DNA of 64,000 nucleotides from the NCBI GenBank assembly GCA_903847155.1, contig CAINCU010000005.1:62001-126000 (forward strand), written 5' to 3'. Positions within the stretch are counted from its first letter, which is position 1. Each line of letters starts with the position of its first letter. Shown in pieces: positions 44,113-51,622 of this stretch. The translations under genes and the position numbers were made by a program. The DNA is from an uncultured Gallionellaceae bacterium. GTDB taxonomy: Bacteria; Pseudomonadota; Gammaproteobacteria; Burkholderiales; Gallionellaceae. The notes beneath the pieces are model-generated. The model was not told the DNA's origin, searched no databases, and saw only the letters and a program-made list of their open reading frames with translations.

Positions 44113-44877
44113 TTAAGACTGTGCAGTCTGGCGCAGAAAATGTTTGGCGTAGCGTGCGTTCATGCGTGATACCGGCATCAGGATGAACACGTCGGCGCAA
44201 TTGAAATCGGGGTCCCATGCCGGTTCACCGGCGATATAAGCACCCAGTCGCAGATAGCCTTTGATCAACGGCGGGATGATGACTTCCAAATTCTGGTTCA
44301 ATGATTCCAGCGGCAGACGGCAATGCGGGAACACGGTGTATTCGGCGGGTGCGGCGTGCAGCTTGTGGATTTTGTTGTACACGCTGGCGGCATAGTGGCC
44401 GCCGTCGCCCATGCTGATACTGGCGCAGCCGATCAGATATTCATGATTGTGCTTGCCGACGTAATCCGCCAGCCCGCTCCACAGTTGGGTGATGGTCGCG
44501 CCGTCGCGGTAATCTGGATGCACGCAGGAGCGACCCACTTCCACCATGCGGTCGCGCAGGTGTATCAGGCGTGAAATGTCGAACTCAGTCTCGGAATAAT
44601 AGCCGCCTGCCAGTTGCGCCTGCTCCGGTGGCAGAATGCGATAAGTGCCAACCACTTTGTTGTTGCCGTGATCGCGCACCAGCAAGTGATCGCAATATTC
44701 ATCGAAGCGGTCAATGTCCAAACCCAGTGCGGCGCTGGGTAGATTGGCGCCCATCTCTTCACCGAAAACCTTGAAGCGAATGCGTTGCGCCTCGGCCACT
44801 TCGGCCACGCTGCGCGCCAGATTAAATGACAGCCTGCGCTGCGATTGGTGCAACTGCTGCTGGATCAGATCTAACAT
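44113..44877 (-). CDS. OlsB-like ornithine N-acyltransferase (hemolysin-type GNAT)
   Basis: OlsB attaches a 3-hydroxyacyl chain to ornithine to make lyso-ornithine lipid. The 254-residue protein has the family features 'RFKVFGEEMGA', 'DEYCDHLLVRD', 'VGTYRILPPEQA', 'EVGRSCVHPDYR' and 'ISMGDGGHYAASVY'. Its start, with GGAG 7 nt before, lies inside the 3' end of the upstream acyltransferase (56-nt overlap), so the two are tightly coupled. The olsA/olsB pairing supports ornithine-lipid synthesis; other amino acids are possible. Confidence 0.85.
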   Translation of the reverse strand: MLDLIQQQLHQSQRRLSFNLARSVAEVAEAQRIRFKVFGEEMGANLPSAALGLDIDRFDEYCDHLLVRDHGNNKVVGTYRILPPEQAQLAGGYYSETEFDISRLIHLRDRMVEVGRSCVHPDYRDGATITQLWSGLADYVGKHNHEYLIGCASISMGDGGHYAASVYNKIHKLHAAPAEYTVFPHCRLPLESLNQNLEVIIPPLIKGYLRLGAYIAGEPAWDPDFNCADVFILMPVSRMNARYAKHFLRQTAQS

Positions 44878-45700
44878 CGTTGTGCTCCTGTCGGGTTGAT
44901 GGGAGCAGATTACGTTCCGAATGTTGCGCGGGGGTTAAAGCAATATGAATGTTCGATGAAGCTTTGTGCAGCGCGTCGCTGATGCGGGCATGTGCTGCCT
45001 GAGTCAGGCTGCGTCTGTCCATGGTGCAGGCATCCAGCGGCGGGGTGGCGATCAGGCGCACATGCAATTCGGGCGTGCTCAGGATGTTCCATAACGACTC
45101 GCCGAAAGACAGTGCGTCGATATACGCGGCAGCGCTGCTGTGTGTGCCGTGTGCATCCTGGTAACGGATAGCGATGGGATGCACTTGCGCCTTGGCGTCA
45201 ATCGCCGGTTGCAGCAGCGAAGAATGAAAATGCGCGACTTGCGCACCATCGGTGGTGGTGCCTTCGGGGAATACAGCCAGACATTCGCCGCATTGCAGCA
45301 ACTCGACCATCTGCATATTGATGCGTGCAGCAGAACGCGCCTTGCCGCGTTCGATGAACAGGGTTTGCGCCCGCGCGCACAACCAGCCGATGAACGGCCA
45401 GCGCCGCACTTCGGATTTGGCCACGAAGCGCATCGGTACCACCGCGTTCAACACAAACACATCCAGCCACGAGATGTGGTTGGTGACGATCAGACCGTGA
45501 CGCAAATGGTGCAATGAGTCGTTGGCGTTGATGTCGATGCGGACATTGAAAATGTCCAGCAAGCCGCGCGACCAGTTTTGCAGAATGCGTCGCCGCAAGG
45601 CGGGCGCGAACCACGGATAAGCCACGGCGATGGCCAAGCCGTAAACGAGATGCAGCATAAAACGTGCGGTGCGGAACAGGGCGACCAGATGTCGGGGCAT
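44822..45700 (-). CDS. OlsA-like 1-acyl-glycerol-3-phosphate acyltransferase
   Basis: The 292-residue protein is a PlsC-type acyltransferase with the catalytic 'NHISWLD' and the substrate motif 'FPEGTTTDG', after one N-terminal membrane segment. With the overlapping OlsB-like gene it is likely the O-acyltransferase that completes ornithine lipid (OlsA). A role as a general PlsC cannot be excluded. The last 50 residues are a poorly conserved tail over the overlap. Confidence 0.85.
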   Translation of the reverse strand: MPRHLVALFRTARFMLHLVYGLAIAVAYPWFAPALRRRILQNWSRGLLDIFNVRIDINANDSLHHLRHGLIVTNHISWLDVFVLNAVVPMRFVAKSEVRRWPFIGWLCARAQTLFIERGKARSAARINMQMVELLQCGECLAVFPEGTTTDGAQVAHFHSSLLQPAIDAKAQVHPIAIRYQDAHGTHSSAAAYIDALSFGESLWNILSTPELHVRLIATPPLDACTMDRRSLTQAAHARISDALHKASSNIHIALTPAQHSERNLLPSTRQEHNDVRSDPAAVAPIAAQAVI

Positions 45701-45727
45701 TTTGGTTTACATGAAAATTCGTTGAGC

Positions 45728-45755
45728 CGTTATTCCGGTGCAGGCCGGAATGACG
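45728..45755. repeat. ATTCCGGC repeat, family R copy 4 (minimal)
   Basis: CGTTATTCCGG-TGCA-GGCCGGAATGACG: only the outer ends, joined directly, of the family R element. Confidence 0.6.
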
Positions 45756-45762
45756 TGATCCA

Positions 45763-45888
45763 TTATTTGATCGAGAACACAGAGATGGTGCAAAAATATT
45801 CCAGCGTTTTGCCGAAGCCGTGCTTGAACAACAGGCTATGAATACTGATCAGATTTTTCTCTAGGGTCTCTGCGGAAAAACGGTTCAT
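45763..45888 (-). CDS. Small 41-residue protein with a strong ribosome binding site
   Basis: 'MNRFSAETLEKNLISIHSLL' begins after AAGGAGG with 5-nt spacing, 14 nt downstream of the c-di-GMP protein's stop. The product has 41 residues with a mildly hydrophobic C-terminal half ('EYFCTISVFSIK') and ends right beside a minimal family R repeat. I do not recognise it. It could be a real small protein co-expressed with its neighbour or the leftover 5' end of a longer gene. Confidence 0.45.
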   Translation of the reverse strand: MNRFSAETLEKNLISIHSLLFKHGFGKTLEYFCTISVFSIK

Positions 45889-45901
45889 GCTTCCTCCTTC
45901 A

Positions 45902-47767
45902 CTATTTTGATAGCGCGTTGCGTTGCTCGACAAACAAGCTGTTGCCGGAAATCTTCTTGGCCATTTTCTTGGCATCGCTCATCGCGGCGGAGACTTCGTG
46001 GTGCGAGGCGAATTGTTCCGGCACGACATGAATCGCGCCGATGGACAGGCTGGTGAGCGGATGGAATTTCACCACGCCGTCGCGGCCTTCACTGTTGTAG
46101 CCGCCTGCACTTAAATGCTCGGCGTCAAACATCAGTCCGGCGGCCTGCTCAAACGAGCGCAATGCTTGTTCGCAACGCACTTTCCAGTCGCGGCTTTGCA
46201 TCAGCAGAATGAAATCGTCGCCGCCGATGTGGCCGATAAAATCGTGCTTGGGGTCGCACGCCCAACTGAGAATACGCCCGCAGAGCTGGATCATCTCGTC
46301 GCCTTTGCGATAGCTGTAGGTATCGTTGAACGGTTTGAAATGGTCGAGGTCGCAATAGCAGGCAACGAAGGATGTATTTCCGTGCAGCAGGTATTCGATG
46401 TGTTCGTTAATCGGCACGTTGCCGGGCAGCAGGGTGAGCGGGTTGGCGTAACGTGCGGCTTCCAGTTGCATCTGCGTCAGCTCGCGCAGCAGGTCCTGGC
46501 CGGAGGCGACACCGATGTAGCGTCCGCTATCAGTGATGATGAAACCATCGGCAAAATGGCGGCTGTCGGCTTCGACCAGAAAGTGGCTGAGTTCTTCGAT
46601 GGGCATGTTCTTCTCGACCAATAAAGGCGCGACGATGATGTCTAAACAAGGTTTTTTGCCATGCAATTCGCGCTGGAACGGTTTGGCGAATCGGTCGATG
46701 AAGTGATAACGATTAATGAGGCCTTGCGGCATGCCGTTCTTCACCACCGGGATGACGTGCAAGGTGGCGTTGGCATTGAAGCGGTCGAAGATGTGGTCGA
46801 TCAGTGTGTCGGGTTGCACCGGTTCAATATAAGTCAGCAGCTTGTGCGCCCGCGTTTGCGAACGGCGAGGCGAATCAGTTTGGGGCAAGACAATGTTGTT
46901 GGAACAATTGAGGATGCGGCTGGTTTCTGCGGAAGCCAGCAACGGCGGCGTATGGCTAGGACGCGCGATGAAGTAGCCCTGACCGAGCGCGATGCCGATG
47001 TCCTTCACCACGCGCAGTTCCGCTTCAGTCTCCACGCCCTCCGCGATGACATGTGTACCGCAACTTTCAGCGATGCTCTGGATGGATTTAAGGAATTGCA
47101 ATTTGATCGGGTCTCTGTCCACACCCTGCACGAAATGCATGTCGATCTTGATGAACTGCGGGCGCAGCTCGGACCACAAACGCAGGCTGGAAAACCCCTC
47201 ACCCAGATCGTCGATGGCGATCTGAAATCCCATGCCTCGATAGTGCAGCAGCGCACTGCGCATCGCCACGAAATCGAAAGTGGGCTGGTTCTCGGTGATC
47301 TCGATGATGACGCGCTCCGGCGCGATGCCCAACTCGCTCATGAACGACAGCGTCTGGCCATTCTTGAAGCTCGGGTTGGTGAGCGTCTCCGGACTGACGT
47401 TGAGGAACAGATTGCCGGGCAGATTTTGTTTGGCAAACGTTTCCAACACAATATGCCGTGACAGCATTTCCACTTCGAGCGAAAGTCCCTGCTGTTCCGC
47501 CGCGCCGAACAGGTTGATTGGCGAATGCAGCGGGCTATCCGCCGGGCCGCGTATCAGTCCTTCATAGCCGAGGAACTCGCCACTGTTCAAGTCGATGATG
47601 GGCTGGAACAAGGCGCTCAGTTTGCGTCCCGCGATGATTTCCTTAAGCGGGGTCATGGCTGTTTCCTTTTCTTGTGCCAGAACCAGATTGGCGAGAAACT
47701 GTGCGCGTGGTGCGCGTGCAAACGAACGGTAGTGTTCAGCAGGTAGAATGGCGGTCATAGCGCTCAC
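45902..47767 (-). CDS. EAL - CBS pair - GGDEF (GGDDF) c-di-GMP signalling protein
   Basis: The 621-residue cytoplasmic protein has an N-terminal EAL domain at about residues 40-285 ('EGLIRGP', 'NVSPETL', 'EITENQP', 'IDDLGEGFSS', 'KIDMHFV', 'EGVETEAEL', 'QGYF'). A pair of CBS-like segments follows at about 310-430, then a GGDEF domain with 'GGDDF' at about 525. The EAL catalytic set looks largely complete, although the signature reads EGL; GGDDF is a variant that can still be active. It may degrade and/or make c-di-GMP under control of a CBS ligand. Confidence 0.92.
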   Translation of the reverse strand: MSAMTAILPAEHYRSFARAPRAQFLANLVLAQEKETAMTPLKEIIAGRKLSALFQPIIDLNSGEFLGYEGLIRGPADSPLHSPINLFGAAEQQGLSLEVEMLSRHIVLETFAKQNLPGNLFLNVSPETLTNPSFKNGQTLSFMSELGIAPERVIIEITENQPTFDFVAMRSALLHYRGMGFQIAIDDLGEGFSSLRLWSELRPQFIKIDMHFVQGVDRDPIKLQFLKSIQSIAESCGTHVIAEGVETEAELRVVKDIGIALGQGYFIARPSHTPPLLASAETSRILNCSNNIVLPQTDSPRRSQTRAHKLLTYIEPVQPDTLIDHIFDRFNANATLHVIPVVKNGMPQGLINRYHFIDRFAKPFQRELHGKKPCLDIIVAPLLVEKNMPIEELSHFLVEADSRHFADGFIITDSGRYIGVASGQDLLRELTQMQLEAARYANPLTLLPGNVPINEHIEYLLHGNTSFVACYCDLDHFKPFNDTYSYRKGDEMIQLCGRILSWACDPKHDFIGHIGGDDFILLMQSRDWKVRCEQALRSFEQAAGLMFDAEHLSAGGYNSEGRDGVVKFHPLTSLSIGAIHVVPEQFASHHEVSAAMSDAKKMAKKISGNSLFVEQRNALSK

Positions 47768-47831
47768 CTCGGATTGGTATTGAGGGCAACACAGTAGCGC
47801 CGGGTTGTTACACGGATATGACGGAGGATCG

Positions 47832-48971
47832 ATGGATATATTAGGTTTGCGGCATCAATCATCTGGGGTGAATTCACGCTTTGTTGGTGGCGGCTTGTCG
47901 TTTGCGGTGTATGTGCAGCGCACGCAAGCCATGCTGCATCAGGCGCACGGGTTCAAGAACGATGAGGAAATCTACGTCGCGGGCAACTCGCCGTTCGAGC
48001 TGCTGCCCGAGGGCGATTTTGAGAAAGGGCGCGACAAACCTTATAAGCGTGGCATCTTGCTCACGCACGGCTTGAGCGATTCGCCGTATCACATGCGCCA
48101 TCTGGGCGCATTTTTTCAGCGCCAGGGTTTTCGCGTGATGGCGATTCTGTTGCCGGGGCACGGCACGCAACCCGGCGATCTGCTCGATATCGAGTGGCAG
48201 GAATGGGCGAAGGCGGTGCAGTACGGCGCGGACACGCTGGAAGCCGAGGTGGATGAAATGTATCTGGGCGGCTTTTCGGCGGGCGCGGTCTTGAGCGTAC
48301 TGCAAAGCACACACGACAAACGGGTGCGCGGCCTGTTCCTGTTCTCTCCCGCATTCAAAATTGACTTGCGCGCCAAGTGGGCCAATCTGCACCGGATGTA
48401 CAGCAAGTTTCTGCCGAAAGAGGCTTGGCTGGACGTGCGCCAGGATAAGGACTTTTACAAATACGAATCGTTCTGCAAGAACGCGGCGGCGCAGATGTAT
48501 CTGCTGACCAAAGCATTGCCGGAAATCGAAGCGAAAATCCCGGTATTCGCCGTCGCCAGCGCCGACGACACCACGGTGCATGCATCGGGAACCATGCGCT
48601 TCATGCTGCGCGTGCAAAACATGAAAAGCCGACTGGTGTGGTACTCGACGAAAAAGATCGACCAGCAAAATATCGAGTGGGTGAACAGCGCTCTGCCCGA
48701 GCAGCGCATCCTCAGCAGCGCGCACACCGCCATCGTTATTCCGCCGCAAGATGCGCATTACGGCGTGAACGGCGACTATTTCAATTGCATGCATTACTAC
48801 GATAGCGACGAAAAACGCTACACCGCCTGCCGCACCCAACCGCAAACAGCCTTGCTCGGCGAAATCACCCCGCAGAACCTCAAACAGGGATTACTGCGCC
48901 GGCTGATGTACAACCCGCATTGGGCGGCGCTGGAAGTTTCGATGCAGAAATTTATTGCAGGCTTGGGGTAA
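47832..48971 (+). CDS. Alpha/beta hydrolase (carboxylesterase/lipase-like)
   Basis: The 379-residue protein has 'GILLTHGLSDSPYHMRHLGA', the nucleophile elbow 'GGFSAGAVLSV', an acid near 'ASADDTTVHASG' and a His in 'HTAIVIPPQDAHYGVN'. It resembles monoglyceride-lipase-like esterases with an extra C-terminal part. No signal peptide is clear, though residues 20-35 are hydrophobic. The ATG at 47832 follows GGAGG at 47823; an upstream ATG-like start is rejected. Confidence 0.85.
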   Translation: MDILGLRHQSSGVNSRFVGGGLSFAVYVQRTQAMLHQAHGFKNDEEIYVAGNSPFELLPEGDFEKGRDKPYKRGILLTHGLSDSPYHMRHLGAFFQRQGFRVMAILLPGHGTQPGDLLDIEWQEWAKAVQYGADTLEAEVDEMYLGGFSAGAVLSVLQSTHDKRVRGLFLFSPAFKIDLRAKWANLHRMYSKFLPKEAWLDVRQDKDFYKYESFCKNAAAQMYLLTKALPEIEAKIPVFAVASADDTTVHASGTMRFMLRVQNMKSRLVWYSTKKIDQQNIEWVNSALPEQRILSSAHTAIVIPPQDAHYGVNGDYFNCMHYYDSDEKRYTACRTQPQTALLGEITPQNLKQGLLRRLMYNPHWAALEVSMQKFIAGLG

Positions 48972-48980
48972 ACAGCGAGG

Positions 48981-49029
48981 GTAGGGTGCGCTTGCGCACC
49001 ATCGCAAACGGTGCGCAAGCGCACCCTAC
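48981..49029. repeat. Perfect 20-bp inverted repeat
   Basis: GTAGGGTGCGCTTGCGCACC and its exact reverse complement flank a 9-nt loop (ATCGCAAAC). It lies 10 nt after the hydrolase stop, with no T run, and just before a family S element. Confidence 0.85.
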
Positions 49030-49036
49030 TATCATT

Positions 49037-49149
49037 CCCTCTCCCGCAGGCGGGAGAGGGTTAGGGTGAGGGCCGTTGAGTTGTAAATAGATTGGTTGCA
49101 GCACACAGCCCCTCATCCCCAGCCCTTCTCCCGCCTACGGGAGAAGGGA
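49037..49149. repeat. Paired CTCCCGC hairpin element, family S copy 3
   Basis: CCCTCTCCCGCAGGCGGGAG plus 'GGTTAGGGTGAGGG', a 33-nt spacer, then 'CCCTCATCCCCAGCCC' plus 'TTCTCCCGCCTACGGGAGAA'. It is in opposite orientation to copies 1 and 2 by its flank wording. Confidence 0.8.
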
Positions 49150-49178
49150 GCAAAACGGTGGATTGCTTAAAGGATTTT

Positions 49179-49931
49179 ATGAATAGTAAAACTTTAATCT
49201 TCGCCCATCGCGGCGCAAACCAGGAAGCGCCAGAGAATACGCGCAGCGCGTTCGACAAGGCGCTGACCTATCCGATTGACGGCATCGAAACCGATGTGCA
49301 ACTGAGCCGCGACGAAGTAGCTGTGTTGTGGCACGACCGCGACTTGAAGAAGCTGCACCTGCCCGGCAAGCACATCGACGACTACCACCACGCGCAATTG
49401 CAGGCGATGAATTTCGCTGAACACTTTTCTGCTGCAAACGCAGCCGAAGGGGTGATGAGTTTGCAGCAATTCCTCGTCGCCTACCGCGTGCGCTGCCGCC
49501 TGCTGCTGGAGATCAAGCTGCGCGATTGGGAAGACAACGCGCGGCGCGAACTCAAAGTGTGGCAGACGCTGGCGCTGGCGGGCGACGTGAGCGATGGGCG
49601 CGTTATGGCTTCGTCGTTCAATCTGGAAGGCCTCATTTACGCCAATAGTATCGCGCCGGAATTCCCGCTGGTGTTCAACCTCGAACCGGAACACCAGGCC
49701 GACTTCGCCCAGCGCGCCTTGCTCGAACACCCGTTCCTGCACGGCGTGTGCGTGCATATAGACACGCTGGACGAAGGCATGATGGGCGCAGTGCGCGAGC
49801 GCGGAAAATTCATCGCCGTCTATACCTGCAACAGCGACGACGAGATCAAGCGCGCGCTGACGCTGGGCGTGGATGTGCTGATTAGCGACGTGCCGGGGAA
49901 GGCGTTGGGGATGCGGGATACGCTGCGCTAA
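49179..49931 (+). CDS. Glycerophosphodiester phosphodiesterase
   Basis: GDPD releases glycerol-3-phosphate from deacylated phospholipids. The 250-residue cytosolic protein has the catalytic 'FAHRGANQEAPENTRSAF', 'DGIETDVQLSRDEVAVLWHD', the Glu in 'RLLLEIKLRD', and 'YTCNSDDEIKRAL' near the end. It starts at the ATG at 49179 after AAAGGA; a longer frame upstream runs through a repeat. Together with glpD and a glycerol-kinase-like gene just downstream it forms a glycerol-phosphate module. Confidence 0.93.
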   Translation: MNSKTLIFAHRGANQEAPENTRSAFDKALTYPIDGIETDVQLSRDEVAVLWHDRDLKKLHLPGKHIDDYHHAQLQAMNFAEHFSAANAAEGVMSLQQFLVAYRVRCRLLLEIKLRDWEDNARRELKVWQTLALAGDVSDGRVMASSFNLEGLIYANSIAPEFPLVFNLEPEHQADFAQRALLEHPFLHGVCVHIDTLDEGMMGAVRERGKFIAVYTCNSDDEIKRALTLGVDVLISDVPGKALGMRDTLR

Positions 49932-49968
49932 TCCTACCTATTATTGTAATTGCGCAAAGTAAATTTAA

Positions 49969-50047
49969 CGCCAAGCCAATAACTACGGCCATCTCCAAGC
50001 AGTGTATATCGTAGATCGCCTATTGACGCGGCTTGCGGGGCATCTGA
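49969..50047. repeat. Dispersed hairpin repeat, family P copy 7
   Basis: GCCAATAACTACGGCCATCT, an 18-nt centre, then AGATCGCCTATTG, with 'GCGGCTTGCGGGGC' as right flank. It ends 15 nt before glpD, so a hairpin in the transcript could affect its translation. Confidence 0.75.
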
Positions 50048-50062
50048 CATTCAGGGAGCAAC

Positions 50063-51622
50063 ATGCAACGCAACTTTTCCGCATTACAAAACGAGTTCGA
50101 TCTGCTGGTTTGCGGCGGTGGCATTTATGGCGCGTGGACGGCTTATGACGCGGCGCTGCGCGGTTTGAGGGTGGCGCTGGTGGAGCAGGGGGATTGGGCG
50201 AGTGCAACTTCGTCTGCATCGAGCAAGTTGATCCACGGCGGGCTGCGCTATCTGGAGACTTACGATTTCAAGCTGGTGCGCAAGGCGCTGAAGGAAAGGA
50301 AGATGCTGCTGCAAACCGCGCCGCATCGCGTGTGGCCGTTGCGCTTCGGGGTGCCGGTGTATGCCGACAGCCGCAACGGTACGCTGTTGTTGGAGGCGGG
50401 GCTGACGTTGTATGACACGCTGGCGGGTTTTCCTGGTGAGCCGATGCGCCATCATCATCTGTGGCACAAGGAATTTTCCGAACATTTTCCGTTTCTGGAT
50501 GAGGCCGGTTTGCACGGCGGCTTCACCTATGGCGATGCTCAGACCGACGATGCGCGGCTGGTGCTGGAGCTGGTGGCGGGCGCGCTGGCGCATGGTGCGG
50601 TGTGCGTGAATTACGCGCGGCTAGTGGCGTGGGATGAAGCCAACGGCAAGGCGTGCGGCGCGACGGTGCAGGATGTGGCGAGCGGCGCGACGTTGCAGGT
50701 GCGCGCAAAGCAATGCGTGAACACAGTCGGCCAATGGGCGACTGCGACCGCGCAAGGCCGCGAGTGGTGTCGCTTGAGCAAAGGCATCCATCTAGTGCTG
50801 CCCGCGCTGCCGACCCGCGAGGCGATCCTGCTCACGGCGAAACAGGATGGGCGCGTGTTCTTCATCATCCCGTGGTACGGGCGCACGTTGCTGGGTACGA
50901 CGGACACCGACTATCGCGGCGACATCAATCGGGTGGTGGTCGAGGACGACGATGTGGATTACCTGCTGGCCGCCGCCAATCGTTTTCTGAAGACGGCGTG
51001 GACGAAAGCCGATGTGGTCGGCAGCTATGCCGGTGTGCGCGCGATGAAGCAGAGCGACGCGGCGCATCCGTCCAAAGCCAGCCGCGACTGGGAATTGAAA
51101 ACCGCCAGCAACGGCCTGCATTATGCCATCGGCGGCAAGCTCACCTCGGCGCGCGAAGATGCGGTGGTGATCGTGGATGCGGTGTGTGTGCGGCTGGGTA
51201 TGGCTGGGGGCTGCGCAACGAAAGACCGGGATTTTCCGTGGAAGCCGACGCAGAATTTTGCTGCGTGGTCGGCTGAGATGACGCTCATCGCGCAACGTCT
51301 TGGCATTGATGGCGAGAGCGCGAAGTGGCTGTTGCGGCGACATGGCAATCGAGTCGAAAAAGTTTTTGAAATCGTCAAACAAAAGCCGCCGCTTGCGGCG
51401 CGCATCGTGGCGGAGTTGCCGTTCATTTATGCCGATCTGTTGCTGTGTGCGAAAGATGAAATGGTGCTGTATCTGTCCGACCTGCTGCGCCGCCGCATGC
51501 CGTTGCTGATTCTTGCGAAGTTGAACACGGCGGAGATTCGCCGTCTCGCCGAGCTGGTCGCGCCCGCGTTGGGTTGGGATGCTGATAGAGTCACGCAAGA
51601 AGTCGAGGCGTGCTACATATGA
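50063..51622 (+). CDS. glpD: Glycerol-3-phosphate dehydrogenase (FAD)
   Basis: GlpD oxidises glycerol-3-phosphate to dihydroxyacetone phosphate and passes electrons to ubiquinone at the inner membrane. The 519-residue protein has the FAD site 'VCGGGIYGAWTAYDAALRG', 'ATSSASSKLIHGGLRYLE', 'FFIIPWYGRTLLGTTDTDY' and the C-terminal helical domain. GGGAGCAAC at 50054 precedes the ATG. The next gene's ATG overlaps its TGA, so they are coupled. Confidence 0.94.
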   Translation: MQRNFSALQNEFDLLVCGGGIYGAWTAYDAALRGLRVALVEQGDWASATSSASSKLIHGGLRYLETYDFKLVRKALKERKMLLQTAPHRVWPLRFGVPVYADSRNGTLLLEAGLTLYDTLAGFPGEPMRHHHLWHKEFSEHFPFLDEAGLHGGFTYGDAQTDDARLVLELVAGALAHGAVCVNYARLVAWDEANGKACGATVQDVASGATLQVRAKQCVNTVGQWATATAQGREWCRLSKGIHLVLPALPTREAILLTAKQDGRVFFIIPWYGRTLLGTTDTDYRGDINRVVVEDDDVDYLLAAANRFLKTAWTKADVVGSYAGVRAMKQSDAAHPSKASRDWELKTASNGLHYAIGGKLTSAREDAVVIVDAVCVRLGMAGGCATKDRDFPWKPTQNFAAWSAEMTLIAQRLGIDGESAKWLLRRHGNRVEKVFEIVKQKPPLAARIVAELPFIYADLLLCAKDEMVLYLSDLLRRRMPLLILAKLNTAEIRRLAELVAPALGWDADRVTQEVEACYI

